From: Phocaeicola fibrisolvens
GTDB lineage: Bacteria > Bacteroidota > Bacteroidia > Bacteroidales > Bacteroidaceae
Reading direction: 5' to 3'
NCBI RefSeq assembly: GCF_025567125.1
Contig: NZ_JAOQJI010000021.1
Coordinates: 1 to 64,000, forward strand
DNA: 64,000 bases
In this document: positions 39,128-49,047 of the stretch, piece after piece
Layout: each line of letters begins with the position of its first letter
Position numbering within the stretch: the first letter of the stretch is position 1
Position numbers and translations under genes: made by a program
Notes under the pieces: model-generated
Told to the model about the DNA's origin: nothing
The model's database searches: none
Seen by the model: the letters and a program-made list of their open reading frames with translations, nothing else

Positions 39128-41578
39128 CTATTTTGCGTAAACTACATACCGCTTTCCCGGCTTCGTCTTCAAATCGTATTCATACACCTTCCTCAATTCA
39201 GGTTTTTCCGGTTGTATCAGTTTCTCCGAAATCAGTGGCGCAGAAATTTCTGCCTGCCTCAACAAGTCATTCAGACAATCACCCGAAGCTTCCTTCAAGC
39301 CTTTTCCTTTCAGAGGAACATAAGACCGTAAACGAATCACTCCCCCAATTCGGGAATAGACTACCGCCTGCGTGAGATTCGTATTCTTCCAGTCCATATC
39401 CACCACGAAGCCTCCTCGGGCCACCAAACCTTTTACACTTCCCTCCTGCCACTCATTGGGTATGGCCGGCAGCAAATGTACAGCCCCGTCATGACTCTGC
39501 AAAAGCATCTCAGCCACTCCAGCCGTAAAGCCGAAGTTCCCGTCTATCTGAAAAGGTGGATGCGCATCCAGCATATTCGGATACGTACGTCCCAAAGGAT
39601 ATCTTCCAGCCAGACTGTCGCACGGTAACAAAGAAAGCATATTCCGGATGATTCGATATGCATGATTGCCATCCAGCATGCGCGCCCAGAAATTAATCTT
39701 CCAGCCAATACTCCACCCGGTTGCCATATCCCCTCTCTGTATCAAGGTATTTTTGGCAGCCTGGAACAATTCCGGACTTCGATAAGGAGATACCTGATTG
39801 CTCGGATACAAACCATACAGATGAGAGATATGCCGATGCTGGTCTTTCGGATCATCCACATCCTCCAACCACTCCTGCAACTGATTGTACCGTCCGATCT
39901 GCATTGGAGGCAACTGGTTTATCAAGTGCTGAAGAGAGTCACAATATGCCTGGCTTTCCTCCAATATCCGTGCCGCATGCAGCGTATTGCTCAATGCATC
40001 AAAAGCAATCTGGTTGTCCATCGTACATCCTGCCACGATGGATACCCCGTTCGGTCCATGCTCTGGAGAAACAGAAGGAGCCGTCACCATCCAACCATAA
40101 CGGGGATGCTTGGTCATGAACGACAAAAGAAAATCAGCCGTACCCTTCAACACCGGATAATACTCCCGCAGAAAATTCTTGTCACCGGAATACAGATAAT
40201 GCTGCCAAAGATGCTGAGCTACCCATGCCCCTCCATTGGGCCACATACCTGCATCTGCAAAATCCACCGGTCCGGCCGCCCTCCAAATATCCGTATTATG
40301 GTGAGCTACCCATCCTTTGGCCCCATACAACACACGGGCTGTTTCACTTCCCGTTACAGAAAGGTCACGTGCCATCTCGAAGAAAGGACGATGCGTCTCC
40401 GACAGGTTAGTCACTTCTGCCGGCCAGTAGTTCATCTCCGCATTAATATTAATGGTGTACTTGCTGTCCCAAGGTGCATACAAATCCTTGTTCCATATAC
40501 CCTGTAGATTTGCCGGCTGGCTACCTGGCTGCGAGGACGATATCAACAGATAACGCCCATACTGAAACATCAATGCAGCCAGCGAACAATCTTCTACCTT
40601 ATTGAAATCATTGATACGTATGTCTGTTTCCCTCTTCGAGAATTCAGAAGAAGGCAAACTCAGATCCACCCTTCCGAACTGCTCAGAGTAAGTTTCCTTA
40701 TGTTCCTTATACAATATTTTATTCGGTTTGCCCCAAGCTCCTTCGATGGCACGGCGTGCTTTAGCGTATGCATCTCCCGACACATCCTGATAATTGACGA
40801 AATTAGTTGCCGAACTCAATAAGATGGTAGCCGACGATGCATCCTTCACAGAAAGGCTTCCATCCTTGCATACCACTTTTCCATCCGACTTTACACGCAT
40901 CATCACCACCGCATGAAGCGCAGCCGGAACACCTTCATGTTCCGCACCATTACAATACATGACAAGGTATTCCCCTTCATTTTTCACCTCTGAAGTCAGT
41001 GGACAAGCATATCTCAAGTCAACTCCCAAATTTTTACTTCCCTCACCCGCAGCCAGTTCAATCACCATGACATTATCGGCAAAGGAAGTAAACACCCGAC
41101 GGGTATATTCCACTCCACCACAACGGAAACGGACAGAAGCCGTCGCATCCTCCAAATTCAAGTCACGAGAATAAGCATCCACCTCTCCTTCGCAATCAAA
41201 ATCCATCCGCAGACTACCCAAAGTCAGGTAACGCATTCCATGCTGAGAAGGCATGAACTTTGCATCCAGCAAACTCCTGGCCTCTGAGTTTTTCCCTTCA
41301 AAAATCAGTTTTCTCACCTCATTTAAATAAGCGGATGCCCCTTCTCTATTATTATTGTAAGGACCACCTGCCCAAAAGGTTTCTTCATTCAGCTGAATTT
41401 CTTCATGTGCAACTCCTCCAAACACCATTCCTCCTATATGAGAATTACCTACAGGCAATGCTTCCCACCAGTTACGTGCCGGAGCCGAATACCATAATTT
41501 CAAAACCTCCGTCTCTGCAGCGATTAACCCCAAGACAGAAGCTATCAGAAGCACACATACACACAGAACTTTTCTCAT
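39128..41578 (-). CDS. GH95 alpha-L-fucosidase / alpha-L-galactosidase
   Basis: 816 residues, signal peptide MRKVLCVCVLLIASVLGLIAA. The N-terminal domain has the family block GNSHIGGMVFGGVAHEEIQL and NEETFWAGGP; the (alpha/alpha)6 barrel follows (NINAEMNYWPAEVTNLSE; ISHLYGLYPSNQVSP) and a C-terminal beta domain. GH95 includes inverting alpha-1,2-L-fucosidases and alpha-L-galactosidases; enzymes of this family in corn-xylan loci of gut Bacteroides have been reported as alpha-L-galactosidases, which fits this locus. The fucose operon 16 kb away could use fucose if it acts as a fucosidase. It starts 6 bp after the esterase. Confidence 0.9.
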   Translation of the reverse strand: MRKVLCVCVLLIASVLGLIAAETEVLKLWYSAPARNWWEALPVGNSHIGGMVFGGVAHEEIQLNEETFWAGGPYNNNREGASAYLNEVRKLIFEGKNSEARSLLDAKFMPSQHGMRYLTLGSLRMDFDCEGEVDAYSRDLNLEDATASVRFRCGGVEYTRRVFTSFADNVMVIELAAGEGSKNLGVDLRYACPLTSEVKNEGEYLVMYCNGAEHEGVPAALHAVVMMRVKSDGKVVCKDGSLSVKDASSATILLSSATNFVNYQDVSGDAYAKARRAIEGAWGKPNKILYKEHKETYSEQFGRVDLSLPSSEFSKRETDIRINDFNKVEDCSLAALMFQYGRYLLISSSQPGSQPANLQGIWNKDLYAPWDSKYTININAEMNYWPAEVTNLSETHRPFFEMARDLSVTGSETARVLYGAKGWVAHHNTDIWRAAGPVDFADAGMWPNGGAWVAQHLWQHYLYSGDKNFLREYYPVLKGTADFLLSFMTKHPRYGWMVTAPSVSPEHGPNGVSIVAGCTMDNQIAFDALSNTLHAARILEESQAYCDSLQHLINQLPPMQIGRYNQLQEWLEDVDDPKDQHRHISHLYGLYPSNQVSPYRSPELFQAAKNTLIQRGDMATGWSIGWKINFWARMLDGNHAYRIIRNMLSLLPCDSLAGRYPLGRTYPNMLDAHPPFQIDGNFGFTAGVAEMLLQSHDGAVHLLPAIPNEWQEGSVKGLVARGGFVVDMDWKNTNLTQAVVYSRIGGVIRLRSYVPLKGKGLKEASGDCLNDLLRQAEISAPLISEKLIQPEKPELRKVYEYDLKTKPGKRYVVYAK

Positions 41579-41584
41579 AGATAC

Positions 41585-42463
41585 CTATCGTTTATCAAAA
41601 GTCCTTGACACAAAAGGCAGACACATATACAAAGCAGAATGCCAATATTCCCAGTCGTGCCCACCGTCTCTAACTCTGAACTGACAGGGGATACCTGCCT
41701 TACGCATAGCCTGAAAGAACTCAATATTCCGATCAAGCAAAAAATCATCATCTCCACAGTCAATGAACCATCTCACCGATTTTAATGCCTGAACCGTATT
41801 TTCCTCCGCCTCTGCCACACGTTTTATGCAACTGCGGTCTATCACGGCACGGGTTAATATAGCCAGTTTGCTGTTTGGATTTTCAAAACGAGCCGCCCCT
41901 TCTTCCGGAATAGACATCAGCGCACTCATGGCATAAACAGAAGCAAACTTATCTGCATGCCACAAGCCATAACCTGTGGCCCCGCCACCGCCCATAGACA
42001 ACCCAGCTACGGCACGATTTTCCTTATCACCGATTATATTGTATTTACTTTCCACATGAGGCAAGAATTCTTCAAAAAAGAAATCCTCATAAAGCCAACC
42101 CGGCATGTTAAAAAAGCCGTTCCAGACTTCCTTGTAAATATCACCACCTGCGTCCGGCATCACAATAATCATCTCACTGGCCTCCTGTGCATAAATCAAA
42201 CGGTCGGCCACTTCCTGCACATGTCCGCGCCACACCCAATCCTGATTGGTCTGCGACATGCCATGGAAAAGATAAAGTACCGGATATTTCTTTCCCGGAA
42301 CTTCACCGTATGAAGGAGGCAGATAAATGGAACAGACTCTTTCCGTATTCAATTTCTTACTAAAAATCGTATCATTCACTACCCTGCTACGTGAAAACAA
42401 TGAGACAGGAATCAAGCCTAAAACAGACAAAATAACAATAAAAACATGTTTATTCATAGACAT
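41585..42463 (-). CDS. CE1-like esterase (probable feruloyl/acetyl-xylan esterase)
   Basis: 292 residues from ATG 42463 (MSMNKHVFIVILSVLGLIPV signal peptide). The upstream in-frame ATG at 42547 lies within the operator region and is rejected. Alpha/beta-hydrolase with catalytic Ser in VAGLSMGGGGATG, Asp in WFIDCGDDDFLLDR and His in RDGGHDWEYW. Family members cleave feruloyl or acetyl groups from arabinoxylan. It is the first gene of the long minus-strand operon, immediately behind promoter P2. It lacks the E-set domain carried by the esterase at 3064. Confidence 0.9.
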   Translation of the reverse strand: MSMNKHVFIVILSVLGLIPVSLFSRSRVVNDTIFSKKLNTERVCSIYLPPSYGEVPGKKYPVLYLFHGMSQTNQDWVWRGHVQEVADRLIYAQEASEMIIVMPDAGGDIYKEVWNGFFNMPGWLYEDFFFEEFLPHVESKYNIIGDKENRAVAGLSMGGGGATGYGLWHADKFASVYAMSALMSIPEEGAARFENPNSKLAILTRAVIDRSCIKRVAEAEENTVQALKSVRWFIDCGDDDFLLDRNIEFFQAMRKAGIPCQFRVRDGGHDWEYWHSALYMCLPFVSRTFDKR

Positions 42464-42478
42464 AAATTTTAATCTACA

Positions 42479-42543
42479 CAAAAATACTTCACACATAGAA
42501 AAATTACAAGAATTTACGTTACCAGTACTTTTGTTTACGTTAC
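42479..42543 (-). promoter_or_regulatory. Promoter and putative HTCS operator of the 13-gene operon (P2)
   Basis: Minus strand: two identical GTAACGTAAA half-sites start at 42543 and 42522 (21 bp apart) and the -7 element TATTTTTG starts at 42486, 36 bp after the second. This is the best-conserved copy of the operator layout found at four PUL promoters. The transcript would begin close to the esterase ATG at 42463. Confidence 0.65.
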
Positions 42544-42670
42544 ACACAGCACCTAATCCATTTACAAAACGTACATTTTATATATCCTCAGATTACATTT
42601 CACCTTATAATACGCTGTTTTACATATATTTACAAAAGCTGTGACTTCATTCCATAAAATCAGCCACATC

Positions 42671-42735
42671 GTAACATACAATAAGAAATCTGCAACATAC
42701 CGTCACATCCCCCCCATACAAAACACGTACATTTG
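42671..42735 (+). promoter_or_regulatory. Promoter and putative HTCS operator of the lipoprotein GH43 gene (P3)
   Basis: GTAACATAC at 42671 and GCAACATAC at 42692 (21 bp apart) precede the -7 element TACATTTG at 42728-42735 by 57 and 36 bp, as in P1 and P2. Leader of about 60 bases to ATG 42804. The rest of the divergent gap 42464-42803 shows no other feature. Confidence 0.62.
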
Positions 42736-42803
42736 CATTTAGAAAGATTACACTTCATTTAACCACAAAATCATTCATTTAATTACAAGTTTAATTTTTT
42801 ATC

Positions 42804-44516
42804 ATGAGAAATCAATTTAAACTACTTACACTAGGGACATTAGGTCTTCTGGCCGCCTCTTGTAGTAACAAGGTGACTATGCCTGAACCTGGAGTCCCGG
42901 TTTTCGGTCAGTTCACCTACACAGGAAAAGATGCGGTGTACGAAAAAAATCCACTCAACGAAGGCGAATTCTACAATCCGATACTACAGGGCTGCTATCC
43001 TGACCCCAGTATCTGCAAAAAAGGTACCGACTATTACCTGGTATGCTCTTCTTTTGCCATCAACCCCGGAGTGCCCATTTTCCACTCCACCGATTTGGTC
43101 AACTGGAAGCAGATTGGACATGTGCTCGACCGTCCGTCACAACTCAAAGTAGAAGATTCTGGTATCAGCGCCGGCATTTACGCCCCCACCATACGATACA
43201 ATCCCTACAACGATACCTTCTATATGATTACGACCCAATTCTCAGGAGGTATGGGAAACATGATTGTAAAGACTAAAGACCCCATGAAAGGATGGGGCGA
43301 CCCAATCAAACTGAATTTCGAAGGTATCGATCCGGATATTTTCTTTGATGACAACGGTAAAGCATACGTCACGCATAACGATGCACCTGAAAAGCCGTTA
43401 TACGAAGGACACAGAGTAATCAAAGTGTGGGAATATGACTTGGAAAAAGACCAAATCATTCCCGGAACAGACAAAGTTGTAGTAAACGGAGGCGTGGATT
43501 TGTCTAAAAAGCCCATTTGGATAGAAGCACCCCATCTTTATAAGAAAGATGGAAAATATTACCTCATGTGTGCGGAGGGAGGTACAGGCGGCTGGCACAG
43601 TGAAGTCATTTTCATCGGCGACAGCCCGAAAGGTCCGTTCAAACCTGCACCGGAAAATCCGATTCTTTCCCAACGTCATCTTCCGGCAGAACGTCCATTC
43701 AAGGTAGACTGGGCCGGTCATGCCGACTTAGTAGAAGGTCCTAACGGACAATACTATGGCGTATTTCTTGCCATCCGTCCAAATGAAGCCAACAGAGTAA
43801 ATACCGGTCGTGAAACCTTCATACTCCCTGTCGACTGGAGTGGAACTTTTCCTGTCTTCAAAGGAGGCTTGGAACCTATTCAGCCCAAACTAGCTATGCC
43901 ACAAGGCGTGAAGAATGAAACCGGAAAGAATGGATATTTCCCTAACGGAAACTTCACTTATACAGAAACCTTTACGCAAAGCCCGCTGGATTACCGATGG
44001 GTAGGAGTCAGAGGAGCCAAAGAAGGATTCATTTCTACCACAGCAGAAGGACTGAAAATAACGCCTTATGAAACCAATATTAAGGCCGTGGCTCCCACTT
44101 CCACTCTATTCTATCGTCAGCAGCACATTAATTTCACCGTCACTACGACCCTGAAATATGTTCCCCGCACTGAAAAAGATCTTGCCGGAATCGCCTGCTA
44201 CCAAAGTGAGAAGTTCAACTACGTATTCGGACTGACCAAGAAAGGGGAAGAAAACTACATCGTCCTGCAACGGACTGAAAACGGAAACTCTTCTACTCTT
44301 GCCAGCGAAAAGATTGAAAAGGATACTCCTGTCAACCTGCGGGTAAACGCTGAAGGCGACAACTATACATTCAGCTATTCCGTAAAAGATGACAACTATC
44401 AGACCGTAGGAGGAACTGTTTCCGGAGATATCCTCTCAACCAACGTAGCCGGAGGATTTACAGGTGCCATGATTGGATTATATGCCACCACATCCAATGA
44501 TGCGGAAGCGTTATAA
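42804..44516 (+). CDS. GH43 beta-xylosidase/arabinofuranosidase, lipoprotein, with C-terminal beta-sandwich
   Basis: 570 residues with a lipoprotein signal (LGLLAASC, Cys20). GH43 propeller about 50-365: Asp in CYPDPSICKKGTDY, Asp in GIDPDIFFDDNGKAY, Glu in WIEAPHLYKKDGKY. The C-terminal about 190 residues (FTQSPLDYRWVGVRGAK onwards) form a DUF1349-type sandwich that usually completes the active site in xylosidase-like GH43 enzymes. As a lipoprotein it may face the cell surface. It is the only PUL enzyme transcribed rightwards and has its own copy of the operator, so it is controlled together with the divergent operon. Confidence 0.9.
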   Translation: MRNQFKLLTLGTLGLLAASCSNKVTMPEPGVPVFGQFTYTGKDAVYEKNPLNEGEFYNPILQGCYPDPSICKKGTDYYLVCSSFAINPGVPIFHSTDLVNWKQIGHVLDRPSQLKVEDSGISAGIYAPTIRYNPYNDTFYMITTQFSGGMGNMIVKTKDPMKGWGDPIKLNFEGIDPDIFFDDNGKAYVTHNDAPEKPLYEGHRVIKVWEYDLEKDQIIPGTDKVVVNGGVDLSKKPIWIEAPHLYKKDGKYYLMCAEGGTGGWHSEVIFIGDSPKGPFKPAPENPILSQRHLPAERPFKVDWAGHADLVEGPNGQYYGVFLAIRPNEANRVNTGRETFILPVDWSGTFPVFKGGLEPIQPKLAMPQGVKNETGKNGYFPNGNFTYTETFTQSPLDYRWVGVRGAKEGFISTTAEGLKITPYETNIKAVAPTSTLFYRQQHINFTVTTTLKYVPRTEKDLAGIACYQSEKFNYVFGLTKKGEENYIVLQRTENGNSSTLASEKIEKDTPVNLRVNAEGDNYTFSYSVKDDNYQTVGGTVSGDILSTNVAGGFTGAMIGLYATTSNDAEAL

Positions 44517-44546
44517 TATGATATTTATTTTGCTTTTCCAATCAAT

Positions 44547-44590
44547 AAAATCAGCCCACTGACCGCTAAAAGTTGGTGGGCTGATTTTTT
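44547..44590. terminator. Bidirectional terminator between GH43 and the GH43-GH8 fusion
   Basis: Stem AAAATCAGCCCAC (44547-44559) pairs with GTGGGCTGATTTT (44576-44588), followed on the plus strand by more T. It lies between two convergent genes. Confidence 0.9.
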
Positions 44591-44613
44591 ATCGAATACA
44601 AAACACTGTTCAA

Positions 44614-47115
44614 TCACTGTGGAAAGATTATCTGGTAACGCCCGCTCAAATGCATAAAGGCAAACAAGCGCAACAAACCATCATAATATTTATCCAAGTA
44701 ACCATCTTCATAAGGCTCATGCTTTGCCTCCCATAGTTGCTTTACAAATTCATAACATTTTACATCTGTAGCCACTAATGATACAGCAGCAGAGGTAGCC
44801 ACAAGTCCTAAAGAATGACGAAGCTGTTTATATTCACCAGCTTGCAATACCTCTTTTACTGGGCTTCCATCAACATTATACTGATCTTTAAAATCATAAA
44901 GCCCCTGACTATATAGAAAGTTCTGTATTTTATTGCCATATTCCTGCTGCCATTCTTTGTCAACACATGCCCATGAATAATCCAAGGCAATGTTCATGGG
45001 CACACGCCATGAATCAAAACGAAAAGCATCCCCAATGATTCCGCTAGAATTGAGCAAAGAGCCGTCATAGTTATTATAATCAGGATTCAATCCTGTCACC
45101 GGATGAATGCTTTTATGCAAATACTCACGGCTTTTCTGGGCACATTCTCTCCAAAAGCGACTTCTACCATCATTAGCCCATCTGGCCCACACCTCATAAA
45201 AGGCTGGCAGATGATAAGACGGGTCTGTAAATCTCGATCCAAAACCTGTAGAAGTAAAAGTAATCAGCTTTTGCTCCACATTGATAAAAGGAGTCACTGC
45301 ATCCATTCCGGTCTTTTGCATGGAACAATCCAAGATATTCTGTGCTTCCGCCAGATAATTGACTCCTGAGCTGTTTCCCCATCTGTTAGAAGCAAAAATC
45401 AAAGATGTCACATAATATAACTCCCCGTCGGATGCCGGTCCCTCTGAGTTACGAGTTCCATCTGTCTGACAACTCCACGCAAAATAACCTTTCAACCTTC
45501 CATCCTGATGCTGCATATATTTTTTACACCACCTCCACAAACGGTCAAATATGTCTTTCCGGTCAAACTGGACAGCTATCATCATACCATAGGACATTCC
45601 TTCCGTACGCACATCATGATTCTTCACATCACTAATATACGCCATAGAGTCGCCTACCTTAAAATAGACCTTGTTTTCCCCATAAAATACCTCATTGAAG
45701 ACCTCGTTCAGTTTTGCATCTATTTCAGCCTGAGAATATCCCATCTCCGCAAAGAAATTCCGATATTGATGAGTCTCAAAAGCTCCGGCAGGCCATGGCA
45801 CCGCATCAAAGCCTAACCAATCAATCTCCACAGCCTCTCCCTGCTGGAGTATAAGCCGTACGTCCTGTATTCCCTTTGGTACATCACGCACAGATTCCCT
45901 TATAATACACCAATCCTTACATGCCGGAACTTTGATTTGCGCCACTTTCTTATCTGCGACCTCCACTTTCAGTGTTCCGCCATGGAGAGACTTTACCCGC
46001 ATCTTCACTTCCTGTACTGGCTGAGTACCGAAATCCACCTGATTATAACGGACCCAAGATTTCACTTTTGCCAGTTCACATTTCCATCCTTCAAATTTAT
46101 TCTTTTCATCCACAAATGAAATCCCCACTCCTTTCTTACTGGCTTCACTATACCGGTCTATCTGTATTTTCATACGTGCATTTGTCACGCCTACTCCTCT
46201 CAGTGTAGGTTTCACCTTCCGGATGGTCCCATCCGCATTAAAGCACAAAGTATCAATCCGGACCGAACGGCGTTTGTCTGCTTCCGGCGAGAAATCGTTA
46301 TGATGATAAAAAAGGTACCACTGGCCTTTGTATTCCACCACAGAATGATGATTGGTCCAGCATCCCGTAGGAGATTCATCCATCATGATTCCTTTGAAAT
46401 CAAACGGCCCCATAGGTGAATCTCCCATTGCATAAGCCAGAGTTTCCGTCTTATCCTTTACCCACGGGAAAGTCAGATAGTACTTGCCATTTCTTTCAAA
46501 AACAAATGGTCCTTCCTTAAAGCCCTCTGGAAGGCCTTCTATCAAGACCGGTTCGGAAGCCAGCTCCCGCATATTATCTTTCAGTTTTGCCATACGCAAC
46601 CCATTTCCAGCCCAATAAATATAGGCACTTCCATCCTTATCCACCATCACACAAGGATCGATACCTTGAATTCCACTTATCGGCTTCCAATCAGGCATAA
46701 ATGGTCCCGACGGATTATCGGCTACTGCCACTCCCACAGAAAATCCTTTTGCATTTTTCGCCTTAGCCGGAAAATAAAAATAATACTTTCCTCCTTTAAA
46801 GACACAATCAGGTGCCCACATGGAATAAGATTCACGTTCCACCCAAGGCACATTATTCTGCGATAGAATCACCCCATGGTCCATCCAGTTTACTAAATCT
46901 TCTGACGAATATACATGATAGTCTTCCATACAAAACCAATCTTTAAGACGGGCTACCGGACTTTCTATATCATGTGACGGATACAAATATATTTTCCCGT
47001 CAAAAACCCGCGCAGTCGGATCGGCTGAGAATGAATGATTAATAATCGGATTTTGCGAGTAGACTGCCAATGCAGACGCAAACAAAACAAGTACACAGAT
47101 ATATAGATGCCTCAT
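44614..47115 (-). CDS. Two-enzyme fusion: N-terminal GH43 + CBM6-like + C-terminal GH8 exo-oligoxylanase
   Basis: 833 residues from ATG 47115 (MRHLYICVLVLFASALAVYS signal peptide). Residues about 22-315 are GH43 (Asp in SADPTARVFDG, Asp in GIDPCVMVDKDG, Glu in KEGPFVFERNG). A CBM6-like module spans about 320-445. From about 455 to the end there is a GH8 (alpha/alpha)6 barrel: acid Glu in VRTEGMSYGMM, base-region Asp in PASDGELYY. The GH8 part resembles reducing-end xylose-releasing exo-oligoxylanases rather than cellulases. One polypeptide could therefore debranch and trim xylo-oligosaccharides. It is the third gene behind susC-susD, after an internal terminator that would lower its level relative to susCD. 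Confidence 0.9.
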   Translation of the reverse strand: MRHLYICVLVLFASALAVYSQNPIINHSFSADPTARVFDGKIYLYPSHDIESPVARLKDWFCMEDYHVYSSEDLVNWMDHGVILSQNNVPWVERESYSMWAPDCVFKGGKYYFYFPAKAKNAKGFSVGVAVADNPSGPFMPDWKPISGIQGIDPCVMVDKDGSAYIYWAGNGLRMAKLKDNMRELASEPVLIEGLPEGFKEGPFVFERNGKYYLTFPWVKDKTETLAYAMGDSPMGPFDFKGIMMDESPTGCWTNHHSVVEYKGQWYLFYHHNDFSPEADKRRSVRIDTLCFNADGTIRKVKPTLRGVGVTNARMKIQIDRYSEASKKGVGISFVDEKNKFEGWKCELAKVKSWVRYNQVDFGTQPVQEVKMRVKSLHGGTLKVEVADKKVAQIKVPACKDWCIIRESVRDVPKGIQDVRLILQQGEAVEIDWLGFDAVPWPAGAFETHQYRNFFAEMGYSQAEIDAKLNEVFNEVFYGENKVYFKVGDSMAYISDVKNHDVRTEGMSYGMMIAVQFDRKDIFDRLWRWCKKYMQHQDGRLKGYFAWSCQTDGTRNSEGPASDGELYYVTSLIFASNRWGNSSGVNYLAEAQNILDCSMQKTGMDAVTPFINVEQKLITFTSTGFGSRFTDPSYHLPAFYEVWARWANDGRSRFWRECAQKSREYLHKSIHPVTGLNPDYNNYDGSLLNSSGIIGDAFRFDSWRVPMNIALDYSWACVDKEWQQEYGNKIQNFLYSQGLYDFKDQYNVDGSPVKEVLQAGEYKQLRHSLGLVATSAAVSLVATDVKCYEFVKQLWEAKHEPYEDGYLDKYYDGLLRLFAFMHLSGRYQIIFPQ

Positions 47116-47145
47116 AAATATCAGTATTAGATATAACAAAAAGAT

Positions 47146-47183
47146 AAAAAAAGCTGCCCCAAACTACATGGAGCAGCTTTTTA
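47146..47183 (-). terminator. Internal terminator between susD and the GH43-GH8 gene
   Basis: On the minus strand AAAAAGCTGC (from 47182) pairs with GCAGC followed by a run of seven T (to 47146). It lies 20 bp after the SusD stop and about 31 bp before the next ATG, so it is probably a partial terminator that sets the SusCD-to-enzyme ratio. Confidence 0.8.
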
Positions 47184-47202
47184 TATTCAACAAAAAATGA
47201 AA

Positions 47203-49023
47203 TTAGTTAGCAGAATTACCATGCATATTCGTATTGGTAGAAAGTTCTGTTGAAGGTATTGGCACACGTAAATGACGAGAATAATCAAACGTCTGAGTAC
47301 CGGTCAAGTTAGTCTGTTCAACCTGAAGGGCATTTTTATTCTTCAAGTTATTCAACATGATACTCTGATCCGGATCATTCGGATTATTGTACCATCTCAT
47401 CAAGTTGAAGAATCTCCAGCCTTCCCAATACAACTCTACAGAATACTCATGTTTCAGAATTCGACGTACGGTATTCAATTCCATGCCTTCACAAATGACA
47501 TTACCATTTGTTCCAACCACTCTACCTACAACCGGATGATCCTGCAACAGTTCATCGACAGTAGGCAATGTACCACCTTTCAAATAATCTTTACCAGCAT
47601 CAGCCTCAGTCGTATTGAACGCTTCGGTATTGTTATTCGCACGATCACGCACCATCTGAATGTATTTTTTAGCTGTTGCCTCATCGTTGTCAGCTTCCAG
47701 ACAGCACTCTGCATACATCAACAGAATATCCGAATAACGGATAAGACGGTCATTGATACCGCTCTGTTCCTTGCTTCTCACCTGATCAAGACTATACTTA
47801 CGGCAGCCAAACCATTTTCCTCTCCATTCATCAAATGTATCGCCTGAGAACAAAGTCTCATAAGGAATCCAGTTACCAGACTTTCCTAAGAAATTACAAC
47901 CGTCTGGAATATACATACCCAGATAAGCACGAGGATCAATAATATTGTCATTCTCATCACGTTCAAACTCATTGTACAGGGCCAAAGAAGGTTGTCCATT
48001 CCACCATCTGGCAGACTCAGTAGAGTTAGGTGCACTCATTTCCAATTCACGGATTGTATTTTGTCCGGTTACAACCCAGTCATTTAAGTCACCATTGGCT
48101 GCAGGGTTAAAACCGTCTGTTTCTACACTCTGACAGAATTGTACCTCAAACAACGATTCTGAATTGTTTTCATTATCTTCTGTGGCATTGTCACGATAAT
48201 TATCCACCAATGAATATTTACCGGAATTAATAATCTGCCACAACACATCTTTAGCCAAGGCCCATTCTGCATCTCCCGCCTTTGCTGTACCATCCAATAT
48301 CGGACGAGCCATATACGTCTTTGCCAAAAAGGCAAGTGCAGAACCTTTGGTGGCACGACCTTCATTCTCTGTTCCTTCGTATGACCAGTCGGTAAGCAAC
48401 TCTGATGCATCCTGGAAGTCTTTTATCATACGTTTATAAATAGTACCTGGTTCAGCAGGAGCCAACATATAATCCCCTTCACCGGTAGTCACATAATCAC
48501 GGTCAGGAATTTCATCTCCCCAGAAATACACCAGATAGAACCGGCTCAATCCACGCAAAAAGATGGCCTCTCCTTTTAACCGGTTATATAACTTCTTGTC
48601 ATCTTCATTGTTCAAATCAAAAGCTCCATCCTGATTTGCTTCCAGTTTTTCAAGCGCTAAATTAGCCGCATACTGCAATACATACAAATCCTGATAACAA
48701 GTTGATACACTACCCAAGTCTGCGTTCACATTATACTGAGACAATCTCGCTGTTTCAGGTTCACCAGCAGCCGCTCCACTTGTAAACACATATTCATCAC
48801 TACGTGCATTCAGCATGAATGGCATCCAACGAGCCCATCCACCAGCTCTTTGAAGAATGTTATACGCTCCATTTACCGCATAAGTCAAATGTTCTTTCGT
48901 ATTATAATATGTAGCTTCGTTATCTGCTGAAGGATTATTAAAATCCATGTCAGGCTCACATGAACTCATTGTCATTAATAAAGAGCCCAAACAAATACCC
49001 ATATATGTTTTAATATGTTTCAT
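47203..49023 (-). CDS. SusD-like outer-membrane glycan-binding lipoprotein
   Basis: 606 residues from ATG 49023, with lipobox ending at Cys22 (LLMTMSSC). N-terminal SusD-like domain (TYYNTKEHLTYAVNGAYNIL; LKGEAIFLRGLSRFYLVYFW) and C-terminal RagB/SusD domain (RYSDILLMYAECCLEA; LKHEYSVELYWEGWRFFNLM) are complete. It forms the lid of the SusC channel and captures xylan oligosaccharides at the cell surface. It starts 24 bp after SusC. No SusE/SusF-like surface binding protein follows, unlike most xylan PULs. Confidence 0.95.
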   Translation of the reverse strand: MKHIKTYMGICLGSLLMTMSSCEPDMDFNNPSADNEATYYNTKEHLTYAVNGAYNILQRAGGWARWMPFMLNARSDEYVFTSGAAAGEPETARLSQYNVNADLGSVSTCYQDLYVLQYAANLALEKLEANQDGAFDLNNEDDKKLYNRLKGEAIFLRGLSRFYLVYFWGDEIPDRDYVTTGEGDYMLAPAEPGTIYKRMIKDFQDASELLTDWSYEGTENEGRATKGSALAFLAKTYMARPILDGTAKAGDAEWALAKDVLWQIINSGKYSLVDNYRDNATEDNENNSESLFEVQFCQSVETDGFNPAANGDLNDWVVTGQNTIRELEMSAPNSTESARWWNGQPSLALYNEFERDENDNIIDPRAYLGMYIPDGCNFLGKSGNWIPYETLFSGDTFDEWRGKWFGCRKYSLDQVRSKEQSGINDRLIRYSDILLMYAECCLEADNDEATAKKYIQMVRDRANNNTEAFNTTEADAGKDYLKGGTLPTVDELLQDHPVVGRVVGTNGNVICEGMELNTVRRILKHEYSVELYWEGWRFFNLMRWYNNPNDPDQSIMLNNLKNKNALQVEQTNLTGTQTFDYSRHLRVPIPSTELSTNTNMHGNSAN

Positions 49024-49047
49024 AAAATTCCAATATTTCATTATTAC

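Noticed and set aside
42464..42803. Invertible (phase-variable) promoter between divergent operons
   Set aside because: No long inverted repeats flank the region and no invertase gene is in the window; the symmetry is explained by two separate operator copies.
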